Assembly (NCBI GenBank): GCA_033961575.1
Contig: CM066738.1
Location: forward strand, 86,501,478-86,565,477
Direction of reading: 5' to 3'
DNA length: 64,000 bases
Source: Aselliscus stoliczkanus
Lineage: Eukaryota > Chordata > Mammalia > Chiroptera > Hipposideridae
Positions 45,560-57,510 of this stretch are shown piece by piece. The number at the start of each line of letters is the position of its first letter. The first letter of the stretch is position 1. The notes below the pieces were generated by a model, which worked only from the letters and a program-made list of their open reading frames with translations, had not been told where the DNA came from and did no database searches. Both the position numbers and the translations under genes were made by a program.

Positions 45560-45625
45560 GTGTGAGATGAGAATCCTGGTGCCTTGTACATCGTAGAAAT
45601 TGAATAAATATCTATTGGTTGATTA
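45560..45625 (+). mobile_element. L2-like 3' terminus
   Basis: GGTGCCTTGTACATCGTAGAA followed by ATTGAATAAATATCTATTGG and TTGATT resembles the 'gcctggcacatagtaggtgctcaataaatatttgttga' end of L2. Confidence 0.6.
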
Positions 45626-45649
45626 TCTCTCTTAACTTACTTCATTTAT

Positions 45650-45960
45650 AGTCTACACCACACTACAAAGTATTTAGGACCCTAGAGGCATAGAACTGGG
45701 GATAGTATAGATTTTAGCTGACCATTAATCCAACTTCAGACAAGGGGTCCTTTCTTTAAGCCTGAAAACTGATTGTCATCCATCTTCCCTTTGAACTCTT
45801 TCAGTGTAGCAGAAGCAACTACTTCTAAGGCAACTTATTCCATTGTTAGACAGTCTTATATTTTAAAAGGTTGTAACAAAATTTTCACCTTTTAAAATTC
45901 TACTCCAATTTATTCCTTCTGGTATAAAATAAACTAAGGCTTCCATGAGTTAAGGTAGAA
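45650..45960 (-). mobile_element. possible L3/CR1 LINE fossil, minus strand
   Basis: AACTTATTCCATTGTTAGACA, GTCTTATATTTTAAAAGGTTG and CTCCAATTTATTCCTTCTGG, preceded by GACCATTAATCCAACTTCAG, match the well-known mammalian repeat phrase 'agcccattccattgttggacagctctaa', which I recall as L3/CR1. It is very old. Confidence 0.45.
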
Positions 45961-45974
45961 TGGAAAATGACTGC

Positions 45975-46140
45975 TCTTCAGAATCATGCTGTCCTAAGTT
46001 GGGTCTGGGCTCTACCATTTACCTGCTATAGGCATGTTGTGTAAACAAATTACTTACTTCAATTTGTTGTTAATTTATTGCTTTTCATATACAAATTAGT
46101 GATAAAATACCTAGTTCACAGGTTGTTGAGAAGTTTACAT
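45975..46140 (+). mobile_element. MIR-type SINE fossil
   Basis: GGGCTCTACCATTTACCTGC, GCATGTTGTGTAAACAAATTA, CTTCAATTTGTTG and ATAAAATACCTAGTTCACAGG follow the MIR core and 3' part. Confidence 0.65.
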
Positions 46141-47409
46141 GTGATGAACTCTTTGTCTTCCTCTTCCAAGTGTTCTAGTGTTGGCCTTTTAAATAGTTCA
46201 TCCATGACAATAATTTTATTAAATATCTTTGTATTGTATTTTCCCAGGTTCAAGTATCAATTGGTCTTACCTGGGGCAGCCCCTCTAGGGACTGTCACGC
46301 CTAAAGATCCAAATGCTATAAATATTTGTTGGTTTATGAATTTCCCAATATGAAATTGCCCTTGAGAGAGGATTACAAAACATCATCAACAGCCATAAAA
46401 ATATGTGTTGAAAAAACAAACAAACAAAATAGAATATCTTATAGATGTTTGCCCTGAGAATGGCAGGAAAGGTAGGGATCTACAGGTGGTGATGAATAGA
46501 AGTTTTATAGTGGGGAGGACCAGGCATCCAAGATACTTTTCTCTTTCTTCAATTTGCAAAGACCTTGTACTAAGTTATCAATCCTACTTAATGTTTTCAA
46601 GTTTTTTAAGCTAACTTCCTTAGGCTTAAGTCTCTTAGGAAATTACTATTAAACAAGCACAAAGCTCACAGGGACACACATAGTAGCTACTGTACCTTTA
46701 AAAAAGGCATGTTATAAATGTAATTGATATGGCAGATATATAAATGACTAAAACTAGATATTAACCATCTTCTCAAATATCCTTTGTCCTACCAGTTAAC
46801 ATTCTTATGTCTCTGTAATTCAGCGTTTTGTAAAAATCCCTGTCTATTTGCTAGATTTTTTTCCCCCCACTAACTACCTCCATGCCTCTACCCTTGGACT
46901 CTTCTCCCATCTCCTGTCCCTACTTCTCAGTTTTGTCAAATCCCTTTTCCTCTGACTCACAACTGTTACTTCTGAAATCAGTTCCTCTCCCTTAATTATG
47001 CAGAACAGTTTAGCTCTCTGCTTTCATAAATTGCTATCCACCTTCTTTAATATCCAAAGGGTTATTAACATGTTAGGTGAAATAAAAGGGTCTATTCTAA
47101 ATCTCCCCCCTCAGGCACACAAAAGTGCTGGAACAAGGCTTTGACATTTCACTTTCACCTTCCTCCTCCTACAAAAGGAACATGTAGTTTGGCCTAACTC
47201 AACAACAAAGGGCCAGGCAATACAATTCTATTCTGTGCCCGGAAGGAGAACAGCAGACTAACACTTAGCAGAGATCATTAAACTGAGTGATGATTCAGAT
47301 TCACACTTCACTCCTTGGGCTCCAATCACTCTAATATCCTCCTTCTCTATAGGAGAAAAAGAAGGGAACTCAACCCCTAACTTGCTGTGGTAAACGTGGG
47401 AAAGATCTA
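46141..47409. other. unassigned intergenic sequence
   Basis: No family or exon recognised. The 91-codon frame 46078-46353 overlaps the MIR and is not convincing. Confidence 0.4.
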
Positions 47410-47590
47410 GAGCTGAATTGCCTATCCTGACTATTCATAAGAACATCTTTCAAAAGTGCAATTCTTAGGCCACTTCCCAAGAGTCAGTTATTCAGTAGGG
47501 AAAAGGAAAGGTTTTTTTCCTTTGTTTGTTTTCTTTGAAAAGCCACCTTGATCTATAGCTAGTTTGGGGAAACACTGATTTAATCAACCT
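47410..47590 (+). mobile_element. MER5-like hAT-Charlie fossil
   Basis: AGTGCAATTCTTAGGCCACTT, CCAAGAGTCAGTTATTCAG, AAAGCCACCTTGATCTATAGC and GTTTGGGGAAACACTG follow MER5A in order, interrupted by a T/G-rich insertion near 47505-47540. Confidence 0.45.
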
Positions 47591-47939
47591 GTCCTATGTT
47601 TTTCCTCATCTGTAAAAATGAGATCAGAGTTATAGAGCCTAGTATATTCAAACCCGGGGTCCTCATAAAAAATGCAGTTCATCAGAACCTTTCCCCATAA
47701 AATAAAATTCAGTGTGTCCTCAGGCCTTGGTACTCAAAAAGAGCGGGTAAATGGGCAGCTTTACCTGAACATTAAAGGTGAGGGGTAACCTCCAGCTCAA
47801 AAGAGCCCAGGAAACTCTTTTGAGAAAGCACACCAGGGAATTCTTATGATCTGAAGTTTGGGAACCTCAATTAAAGGAATGATCATTTCTTTGTTTGCTT
47901 GTTTATTGTTTCTGAATTATATAATTAGTTTCTTTTCCC
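47591..47939. other. possible further hAT-Charlie remnant
   Basis: GGAATTCTTATGATCTGAAGT and TTGGGAACCTC at about 47836-47870 resemble the right end of a MER5/Charlie element. The left part is not recognisable. Confidence 0.35.
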
Positions 47940-48065
47940 TCGTATTAAAATGCAAACTACTTAAAGATAGGGACTGTACCTAGTATTTCTTTTCATCTCT
48001 ACTTGCAAAAAATAGTGCATTACAAATGGTGAATACTGAATCAATGCTTATGGATGGAAATAAAT
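47940..48065 (+). mobile_element. L2-like 3' end
   Basis: ATGCAAACTACTTAAAGATAG, GGACTGTACCTAGTATTTC, ATAGTGCATTACAAATGGTG and AATCAATGCTTATGGATGG follow the L2 3' terminal region. Confidence 0.6.
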
Positions 48066-48707
48066 ACAAGGATAATGAAGACAGGAGTGACAGAATTTTT
48101 TTTTGCCATAGAATAACAGGAGATAGCAAATCTCATCTGCTAAAATATTTTTTAAACTTCCTTTTTTTCTCCTGACAGTACCAAACAATGGGTTTATTGA
48201 TAGTGACTATTAAATAAACATTTGCTAAATTGATCATGATAGAGAGAAAGTGTCAAAAGGATAAGAAAAGAAAGAATCGATCATACTATGGGTATATTTG
48301 GTTATTGGAGGGAGGCATTTTCAGTGCTTTGGATAGTAGCTTTTCAAAGATAAATTGACATTCAGTCTCGAATTTTTGTCAGATGCTGTTGAGGGAGATG
48401 TGAAAAACTAAACTTTTGTTTATATCAGAAGATTAAATAGTCACAGTGTTAGAATATTCAACAGAGAAACTATGATAGATAAGTTGTCAAAGAGAGCTTC
48501 AGAAACTAGTCAGTGATTAAAAAAAGATAAATATACAGCCTTCTCTTCTGATGTGAAGATGCCTGCAACTTCACTTTTTAATATGTATGACTAAAACCTT
48601 ACTACTTCTCTATCCTAGTCTTCAAACACAGGAAGGGAAACTGTTTTTACAGAGGGTATGTAAACCAGCAGACTGAGAATGAAAATGAAGTCAGGACTGA
48701 TTAACGC

Positions 48708-48709
<2 letters not shown>
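48066..48709. other. unassigned intergenic sequence
   Basis: No family recognised. Confidence 0.45.

Positions 48710-48771
<62 letters not shown>
48710..48771. repeat. (GA)n microsatellite, about 30 units
   Basis: A pure purine run, longer than the one at 31272, ending in two GAACGA units. Potential H-DNA. Confidence 0.98.
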
Positions 48772-48775
<4 letters not shown>

Positions 48776-50653
48776 GAACGAACTAGGGGGACAAGTGGGG
48801 GGTGAAGGAGGGAGTTTGAGGAAGGATACTGAGCTAAAAGCAGCCTCTTTCATAGGAAGATCTCCATGGTCCATTGTAGTCCTAACATGTAGAATTCAGT
48901 GTCAAAAGTCTTACTGATCTTCAGTAGCCAAATCAAGATTAAAAACTGAAATCTGAGCATTTCTTAATATCCAGGTAGTTGGTGTAGTTTGGAGGCAGAG
49001 TGGAACAACTGGAAGTCTGAAGGGCTTTATTTCATTCTGTTAGATGTTTGACCTGAAGTAGGCAATCAAAGGACAGCAGAGCTAACCAAGATGAAAGAGT
49101 TAAAAATATCTCAGCACATGTTGGTCCAATGTCATTATATTCAGGGCCAATTTTAACTTTCTAAAGTGAGCAATTTGAGGAGCAGTTTAAGTGTAAAAAT
49201 GATCTTTTTCCCCTTCAGAAAGTCTCTAAACTGCAAAATTGAACATTTCTATGAAAATCACATTTTTCAGCATAGTGATGCAGTTGTGAAGGACAGGGCA
49301 ATTGAGGGCACTGGGAAAAGCTAACATATCCTACTGAGACGGCACTCACAGGCCACCTAGATCAAACTCTTTTACCCCCAAGTTTAGTAATTTTTTTCTT
49401 TCTGTAGATTAGGGAAATTTTTGGTTTTAGGATACACAAGTAACCACACATGTTCTAACATAAGCTAGTGTACCTTTTGGCTAGAAATGTCTTCCCCCTG
49501 TAAAATAGAATCTAGGTACATAACAAATATTCAAAACATTTTTTTTTTTTAATCACTGGGACCCAATTGAGTCTTTCTAATTTCTCATTTAATGTTTTTT
49601 TTTAATATTTTTTTGCTGAATCTGATCCCTTTCCTATTTTTCATCTCCATTCAACCTAGGGCCAACCATTTTAATGCCCCAGCACAGGACAGAAAGTGCT
49701 GATACATTCAGCAAACATTTACTGTATAACTACAGAGTACAAGGCAAAACGCTGAGAAATAGGACACAGAGTTTGCTTTTTAGGAGTTCTTGTATCAACA
49801 TCTTAAAGCATTTATTGTAACATAACGTTTGCCCCTTCAGTTATGTTCTATATTTTCATTTTCATGTTAATAGTTTGGACAAAGTGGTTTTCATACATTT
49901 CATAAAAATGAGTGCATGTGTAGTACGTTTTTTTAAAATTTCCCATTTGATCAAGCACATAAGATGGGATTTTTAAAATGAAGTTTTGTCATATTCTGCT
50001 CAATTACCAAACCATGGTTTTAAATACCTTTTAATTTTTTTTCTATATTAAATATTTAGATTAAGAAAACTAAAATGGAGACTTTTTTTATGAATGCAGA
50101 ACAAGTTTCAATAAATAACAAATGTCAATTAAAGATAACTTACTTATTCTTTATCATACCAGAAATCCTCAGGTAAGATGGGGCTTTAGTAAAATGTCAC
50201 TGATTATTGCAGGTTAACCCTTCAGGATGGAGAAAAGAGTACATGTAAAATGCCACCTTGAGGATTTTAAAGTAAAAGATGATATTACATTTTCATACAA
50301 ATATTAAGATAAATGGGTGGAGCTTTTAATGAAAATGATGTACAACTATGCTTTCTGAAAAAAAAATTTCTAGTAAGTTTTGTTCAGATATGGCATATCA
50401 GAAAAAAAAAAGAATAATTTAGAGCTTTATTTTGATGGTACATTGACTCATCTGATGAGAACAAAGCATTACAGATAGTTGGTCTACCAGCTACACCTTA
50501 AAGCAACTTATATTCCTGGTAGAAATCCCTAACCTCAAGTCAAAGAGGTGGTGAATCAGGAAACATTTACTCCTTGATAAAGTGTACTGTTTTGTATCTG
50601 CAACTGAAGGATGCTAATGACCGTGGTAAAATCCTGGCTCTTAGATATTTTCA

Positions 50654-50654
<1 letters not shown>
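48772..50654. other. unassigned intergenic sequence
   Basis: AT-rich with no clear family. ACATTCAGCAAACATTTACTG at about 49705 may be a small MIR/L2 remnant. T-rich runs near 49540, 49590 and 50035. Confidence 0.4.

Positions 50655-50696
<42 letters not shown>
50655..50696. repeat. (CA)n microsatellite
   Basis: A pure run of 21 CA units. Confidence 0.98.
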
Positions 50697-50697
<1 letters not shown>

Positions 50698-51973
50698 CAC
50701 GTATGAAAGATGACTACTTTGTAGCCTAATATCCATTTTCTTCTTAATTTATACTAACAGTGTTTTAGTCAGGCACAGGGCCTTTCAACAAAAAATGCCG
50801 TGTTCTAGCCTCCTTTGCTGCCAGTTATTGCCATGTGACTAAATACTAGCAAATGAGATTAAGAGAACTGATGTGTGTCAGTGCGAGGCCTTTCCCTGAA
50901 AACAAAACAAAACAAAAAAGTTTGTGTGTGTGCTCTCCTGGTTTCTTTTTCCTACCAGTTGCTCAAAACTGATGAGAACTGGAGAACTTGCACATGCACA
51001 AAATACTTCTTAACAATGGTAGCACTGCTGCCAGACCTGGACTTCTGGAATATAATTTGATTACTACACAAAAGAGAAATAAACTTTTGTTTCAGACACT
51101 GTATTCCTGTCTTCTCTTCCTTTCTTTTCTTCCTCATGAAATTTAGACAGTAACCCAACTAATGTTAATAGTTTGCTTGCTTTGATTTATCATCTAATGT
51201 AATACAATGTCCATTTTCAAGGGTTTAATAGTAGAGTACTCTGTTATTCACTGACAATTCAACGATAAATACAGTTGTAAACAGCACAGGCACACAGGTA
51301 TTGTACTATATCACCTATTGAGTACAGTCATATAATTTTATTTGGAAGTAAGAAAGTAGCAAGGACAAAACAAAGATCAGAGAAGAAAAATCAAGGGGTC
51401 AGGAGAAAGAGATTAGGAGTGTGCTAATAAAATCCATACCACAATCAAAAGCTGTGAGCTGCTTTGTGAGGTAACAGCCATGAAAATAATTGAAGAAAAC
51501 ATATGAATTGTGACTAGATGCTAATGTTCACCATTTCACATTGAGTAGCTAACAACAGTGTTAACTTTCTGTTGAGTCAGGAACCAGGTGGTATACACCT
51601 ACCTACTGTGGTCATTTTTAAAATTGGTAAAAACTTAAAAGATACAATGCCTTTGAAATACCAGTTGGGGGTGCAGGATTGGGTTGGAGGAGCAATAGAT
51701 GGGCAAGAAAGATTGGCAGAAATCTAGCAGACCCAGGTAACATCTCAGAACCCTGAAAGTTTACATGTGTTTAGATTATAAGAAATAGAAGTCAATTTGT
51801 TTGTTATATCTATTGTCAAAATTTCTGTGGGAAATCAAAAGAATGACTCTCAAATATTCTGTAGGAGAATAAACATCTAATTGGTTGAAGAAGTAGGACA
51901 AAAATATAGAAACATGTTTCTTTTCTTGTGATAAACAGTGTCATGATTCTACTTAGTTTTTGTTTTCAACATA
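50697..51973. other. unassigned intergenic sequence
   Basis: No family or exon recognised. Short overlapping frames on both strands at 50875-51158 are not convincing. Confidence 0.4.
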
Positions 51974-52910
51974 TGATGTGTGATCAAACAATACTGTGTA
52001 TATTTAAAAAAAAAACACAATTATTGCAGTAAAGGACACATTGACATTAATCTCCCCCTCAAAATACTTTCCCTTGCTTCGAACATACTTACCCCATCGT
52101 TCTTGAAACTTTCTGAAACAGTTCTGGAAGTTGTTTTTTGTGTGTCTTTAGTTACGCTCCTGTGGCTGCCTCAATGTCCTGAATTGATTCAAAATGTTTA
52201 CCTTTCATGGTCGTTTTGACTTTGGGGAAGAGCCAAAAGTCTCACAGTGCCAGATCCGGTGAATAAGGTGGATGAGGACACACTGTAATGTGTTTATTTG
52301 ACAAAAATTGACATATACCAGAAGCAATGTGTGGCATGGAGCATTGTCATGTTGGAGGATGATTTACGGCACTTGTAAAACACACCTTCCCTCAACCATA
52401 GCTCACACCAGACTGACTGCACGGAACAAGCAGAAACTTGTCACACGCTGTTACTAAGGATTGTTGCACTGCTTCCTGTATTAAAGCCTTCCTGTTGTAT
52501 GGCATTCGGCAGCAACATTCACCATATTGTTTGACCAAAACAGAAAGGCTCCATGTCACGTCACTTCAGGTACAGAAATTTCTGTCAACTGAAAACATCG
52601 CAGTGTGTCATCATCTACCTTATTCACTGGATCTGTCACTGTGCGACTTCTGGCTCTTCCCCAAAGTCAAAATGACCATGAAAGGTAAACATTTTGAATA
52701 AATTCAGGACATTAAGGCAGCCACAAGAGCACAACTAAAGACACTCACAAAAAAAGAACTTCCAGAACTGTTTCACAAAGTGGCAAGAACGATGGGATAA
52801 GTGTGTTCTAAGTGAGGGGGATATTTTTAGGAGGATTAATGGTAATGTGTCTTTTACTGTAATAATGTTTTTTTATTTAAACATTCACCATATTTTTTGA
52901 TCACTCATGG
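51974..52910. mobile_element. composite inverted mariner element with dead transposase pieces
   Basis: The 937-bp element is flanked by TA (51972-51973 and 52911-52912). Its ends form inverted repeats (GTGTGATCAAACAATACTG against GAGTGATCAAAAAATATGG). The left part, on the minus strand, encodes a transposase remnant with LQHDNAPCHTL (second catalytic Asp; HDNAP at 52337-52351). The right part, on the plus strand, encodes LDLSLCDFWLFPKVK, with the third Asp of the D,D34D triad at 52645-52647. The two parts are diverged inverted copies of the same 3' half, each about 350 bp. A third copy of the terminus lies inside at 52514-52537. So a short minus-strand mariner (52537 to 51974) is joined head-to-head with a plus-strand 3' half. 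Stops in both parts make it inactive. Confidence 0.85.
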
Positions 52911-53578
52911 TATATTAACTAATCACATACGTATTTGCACATGAGGCTCTGGATATCCACTTCTATAAGCACTGTATTATATTTGACCCTGAACAAATAC
53001 ATGACAAAGTTGACATTTTCTGTGTCACCTTGAAGGCAGTGTGAGGTAATAGCATTTCTCTGACCTGGCCATAATGAACAGCAGGTTTCTCCTGCAGCCT
53101 TCTGACCTCCTTCTGATTTTGACTAATATCTGTGGGCTCAGGGCCCATGAGCAGCTTTTGACTCAACTCGCATGCCAACTTATTCAGAGCCATTGATCCA
53201 GTAATTGCACATACATGTAATCAAATCCACAAAATATAGGACGGGGTTATATTTCCCTATCACATTAAAAAATTCTTTCAGAATTGAAAAGGTGTGCTTT
53301 TCAATTAATTGAATTCCATGAAAAAAAATGTGTTTCCCACAAAACTTAAAATACAGGACACTAGACAGTTATGATAAATTAACAACCACTTGTTTAAACA
53401 TGATGTTCTTATGTATGTGGCTTTAGATTTTAAAGTGGGTACAAAATGTATGTTTAGGAAAGAGAATAATTGAGCAATGAAGAGCTTGAGGAAAAAAAAA
53501 ATACATACATTTCTGACAATTACTTTCACCTACTGAAGCCTCATTCATTTTTCAAGACTCAGATTACCTTGCATCAAT
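52911..53578. other. unassigned intergenic sequence
   Basis: No family recognised. Minus-strand frames 52963-53193 and 53305-53529 resemble no known protein. Confidence 0.4.
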
Positions 53579-53592
53579 GTCCTGAACTTTTC

Positions 53593-53706
53593 TTTTTTTC
53601 TTTTTTTTTTGAGGGCAGTATCACTGGCCCTCATATGTGGGATCCAAACTGGGGATCCTGGCATCCCAAGCCAGCTGTTAACCACCATGCCACTCGGGTG
53701 GCCCAA
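53593..53706 (-). mobile_element. short-form SINE (GGCCGGCC family), copy 1 of an adjacent pair
   Basis: The minus strand reads GGCCACCCGAGTGGCATGG, a B-box relic, the hairpin (GAGGGCAGTATCACTGGCCCTC, 53611-53632 on plus) and directly an A-rich tail (plus strand T-rich 53593-53610). The GC-rich body and AATAAA of the long form are absent. Perfect 14-bp target duplications GTCCTGAACTTTTC lie at 53579-53592 and 53707-53720. Confidence 0.9.
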
Positions 53707-53761
53707 GTCCTGAACTTTTCAATCACACAATCTGTAATTTTTCTCCAGTCTGTGTATTTTT

Positions 53762-53871
53762 TAATTATTTATTTTTTTGAGGGCAGTGTCACTGACCCTC
53801 ATATGTGGGACCCGAACCGGGGCCGCCGGCTTCCCAAGCCAGTGCTTAACCACCGCACCACTTGGCTGGCC
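53762..53871 (-). mobile_element. short-form SINE (GGCCGGCC family), copy 2 of an adjacent pair
   Basis: The minus strand starts GGGGCCAGCCAAGTGGTGC and has a near-intact B box (GGTTCGGGTCC), then the hairpin GAGGGTCAGTGACACTGCCCTC and an A-rich tail with no body. Perfect 17-bp target duplications CCAGTCTGTGTATTTTT lie at 53745-53761 and 53872-53888. These differ from those of the neighbour 41 bp away, so the two insertions were independent. Confidence 0.92.
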
Positions 53872-53888
53872 CCAGTCTGTGTATTTTT

Positions 53889-54463
53889 ATAGCATATGTT
53901 ACTCCTAGATACCACTTAAAGGGTTTTTGCGCAGTACTATAGCTATTTCTATACCACTTTGTGTTCTACTACATTTAAGAATCATAATAAAAGAATCTAA
54001 TATTTATTTTTCTTTACATTTCACATGCCTCCTTTCTCAAAGTTGATATAACAGAAACTGATAATTGTCTCTGTAAATCGACTTTGCCCATCTTCCATAG
54101 TAACAGAGGTGATAAATGGAACACGGTAACTCTATCCAAGCCTATGATTCCCAGCCTCTCTTTCAGCTAAGTTTGCCCATGTGACAAAACTCCCATCAAT
54201 GGAATATGAGCAGATATAACATGCAAACTTCACTTCATTTGTTTAAGATGCCTTTTCTTGTCCTGAACATTACATCTTTTCCTCATGTGCTAGTGGGTAA
54301 GCCAATGAAGGCAGTAACTTTGTATATTGTGTGTTTAAGACAGTAGAATGCCCATCAGCTTGGGTCCCTCCTGGAGTTGAGTCACCAGGACACTCCAAGG
54401 TGACTGACAAGTAACACTCCAAGGTGAAATCCTCACCTTAGACTGTTATATGAAAGAGAAATC

Positions 54464-54467
<4 letters not shown>
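53889..54467. other. unassigned intergenic sequence
   Basis: No family recognised. Confidence 0.45.

Positions 54468-54498
<31 letters not shown>
54468..54498. repeat. (CT)n microsatellite
   Basis: About 15 CT units; opposite strand is GA. Confidence 0.97.
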
Positions 54499-54501
<3 letters not shown>

Positions 54502-56221
54502 ATGTTGGGGCATTTCTGTTAAAGTAACCTCATCTACCATACTACAACTAATGTGTAATAAATATTTGTTTGAAATGCTAGATAGATCCATAAATTAAGG
54601 TAGTTTTACCCTAAATAATGAAATGTGCTCAATAAACCAGAAGGAATGATATTATGACACTGATTTTCCAGAGGAGCTTGAAGAAGAGAATAGACAGACT
54701 CAGCTCTAAGTTGTGAAGACAAAGTAGATAATTGAACAGTAAGAAAGAAGACAGTGTGTGCTAGAAATGGCTGTTTTGATACAAATGAAGAAATTAATTC
54801 ACAGCTACTGAATTTTCCAAAATATTGTTATTCTATATGTAAAGCAACCACCCTGACAAAGACTATCTCCTGAAGTTTCTCACACATTAAGGTAAAGTCA
54901 GTTTTTTTCCTGCTAAAACTAGATGACTAAAGCCTGATGCTAATAATAGTTTCACAATTATGATATAATAGTGTTGAAAGAATAATTGACCAGGAAAAGA
55001 ATCCATTTTAGGAAATATATCCAACACTTAGGGTGTTAAGATAATATACAAAAGAGAGAACTAATGTCATCACAGGGTTGAGAATTTTTCTCTTACGTTT
55101 TACTTACACTATGGATTAGAGAATACTTTAGGCAGGTGAAGAGGTGCAAGAGGAATTTTAGAGATGATGTGCAAAGTCCTTGAGACGAAAAAGATGTGAT
55201 AGCTAAATTGTAAGGTGAGATGACTGTGGCTATCAGACAAAGAATTGCAGGCAATGAAAATGACATGATTGGTCAAGGCCAGAGTTTTCATGATCATTAA
55301 ACTGTGATCTACAGTAAAAGTTACATTGTACATTGGAAGCCTGTAACCATGTGTATGTGTATGCTTATAATAACCTTAAATATGAATGATGTTCTTTGGT
55401 ATTTTCTATTCTTTTTGTTCTGCTTCTTTAAAAATATTAAATTATTATTCACTAATGTGTTGCTTTCCAAATATTTAAAATACTATTTTAAATTTGTTGT
55501 AAGAATTTTTCATTTATTTCCAAGAATAATGGAGATTAGTTGAAGGTTTTGATGTAGGGATGGGGTGAGAAATTGGCAGAATCAGATTTGTTTTTAAAAT
55601 AATCTGTCTATCCACATTGTCAGAGTGGATTAGATGAAATCAATAATAGATGCAGAAAGAACAATTTCAGAAGTTTTGACAAGAGATGATGATGGCCTGT
55701 AATAGGATGAAAGCGTAGATGATTCATGTGAACAGACAAATGAGATAAAATGGCAAATCTGAAGAGAATTAAACTACTGGGCTGTTTCAAATATTTCCTT
55801 GAAAGACCTCTCTGTATCATTTGGGTGGAAACAATCATTCATTGTTGCAAACATTCATTAATCCGTGGATATATTCTTTCTTTCTGTCAACAATGGCTTA
55901 TGACTTTAAGAAACTCAGAGTTGAGTACAAATGAGTGCTGAAACTCTTGCTTTGCAAATAGAGTGTGATATGTAGTAGACAAGATCCTTGTACTTGATGA
56001 AAAGAGAGCACAAAGTATAAGGAATGCTTTTTGCTTTTCTTTCTTTCCTTCTTTTTTTTTTTTTTTTTAACAAAAAGCATGGGTATGAGTGAAATGGCTT
56101 CTTCCTTTGTGATCCTTCCATTTTAGCTATATGGAACACCAGAATTTAAGAAGCATTAAGAGGAAGAGAGTCTAGCAAAGAAGCAATACACTATTGGCTA
56201 GTGAGATTAAGAAATAAAAAG
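54499..56221. other. unassigned sequence with a poly-T run
   Basis: No family recognised. T-rich run at about 56047-56069 after TTTCTTTCTTTCC. Confidence 0.4.
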
Positions 56222-56338
56222 AGGGCCGGCGCAATGGTTAAGCACTGGCTTGGGACAACAAATTGATTCGGATCCCACATATGAGGGCCAGTGACACTGC
56301 CCTCTAAAAAGAAAAAAAAGAAAAAAAAGAAAAAGAAA
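56222..56338 (+). mobile_element. short-form SINE (GGCCGGCC family)
   Basis: The head GAGGGCCGGCGCAATGGTTA has lost a few bases (the CGAGTGG segment). It keeps a B box GATTCGGATCC, then the hairpin GAGGGCCAGTGACACTGCCCTC (56283-56304) and an AAAAAG-type tail to about 56338. No GC-rich body. Flanks are A/G-rich, so the target duplication is ambiguous. Confidence 0.88.
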
Positions 56339-57408
56339 AGTATGGTCTCACAGTTCCAAAGCAAAGAATTCAAGAACATGAGAATACTATACAAATACTT
56401 TTTGAAAATTAAGTATATGCACCAGGTTTCATTCAAGAAAAGCTTGAAAAGATTTCACCCTCCCCTTGAAGACTTGGCTAGTTCTTAATGAAGACAAATA
56501 TCTAAATTTTTAAGCTAATCCATGGCACATGTCTTGGATTTATTTATTTTTTTTCCTTATCCATTTCTTTAACCTGCACCAGTATTACTTCCATGTTCAG
56601 GTTTACCTATACTTTGCGGATATACTGATAATTTTTTTCCTCAGATTTGAACCATAGATGGTTCTCAAGCACACATTCCACTCTTTCTCCTTCTCTACCT
56701 CTTACTAACCAACAAGGGAACCACCTTCCTCTGCCATGCACCAGTACACACAAACATACCTTAACAAGGCCTGCTTTGAAGAGAGAGCAGAGTCTCCTGT
56801 GTGCGACATCCATTATGTCACCAAAACAGTACCAACAGGTACATTCACAGATCCATGTGATTTCCAGAGAGGGGAGGGAGGTAATGACTGAAGTGTGTGA
56901 TGGGAAGGTAGAGTCAATGAATAAAGACCATTAATGAATTCAAGAATCAGGCCTTTGCATGCCAAAAACAAAGTAAAATGGAGAATGAGTGAATTTTGAG
57001 CATTCTTGGCATCTCTTTAATTTCTGTAATTCTGCCTTCCTCTTACTGTCACATTTTCCATTGCTCTAGTCTTTGACATGTAGCACAGTTCCGTTCTGAT
57101 TCTGGTCTATGTGGTAATCCTTCTAATTAATACACTGATTTATGTTTCACTGTTTTGAACCTTGGGAGGACACTCTCTGAAATCTTCCCTAGCTAATAAA
57201 GTCTTCCAGATTCAGGTCAACCTTCACTCTTCAGAGAATCTCCTACAATGCTTTTCAAACATCATTGAACTTTCCTTTCTTAGAACAACCACACTACCTA
57301 CATGACATCACAGTGTTTGTTCCACAAATTGTGCATGGGTTCATTGTTTTTGCTAACGATTTAATGTTTATTCATGTTTTAACCTTCTACTAGATTTGTT
57401 AGCCATCT
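56339..57408. other. unassigned intergenic sequence
   Basis: No family clearly recognised. The pyrimidine-rich part 57000-57400 may be an unrecognisable LINE relic. Confidence 0.35.
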
Positions 57409-57510
57409 GGGGAAGAAAGAGGGGGAGGAGACAGGGAGGGAGGAAAGGAGGGAGGGAGGGAGGGGGAGGGAGGGAGAGAGACAGAGAGACAGAGACAGAC
57501 AGACAGACAC
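57409..57510. repeat. purine-rich GGGA/GACA repeat tract
   Basis: About 100 bp with almost only purines on the plus strand at first (GGGAGGGAGG units), then ACAG units to 57510. It has mirror-symmetric GGGA blocks and several G3 runs. Confidence 0.93.

Noticed and set aside
53593..53871. Tandem duplication of one SINE
   Set aside because: The two copies have different perfect target duplications, so they are separate insertions.
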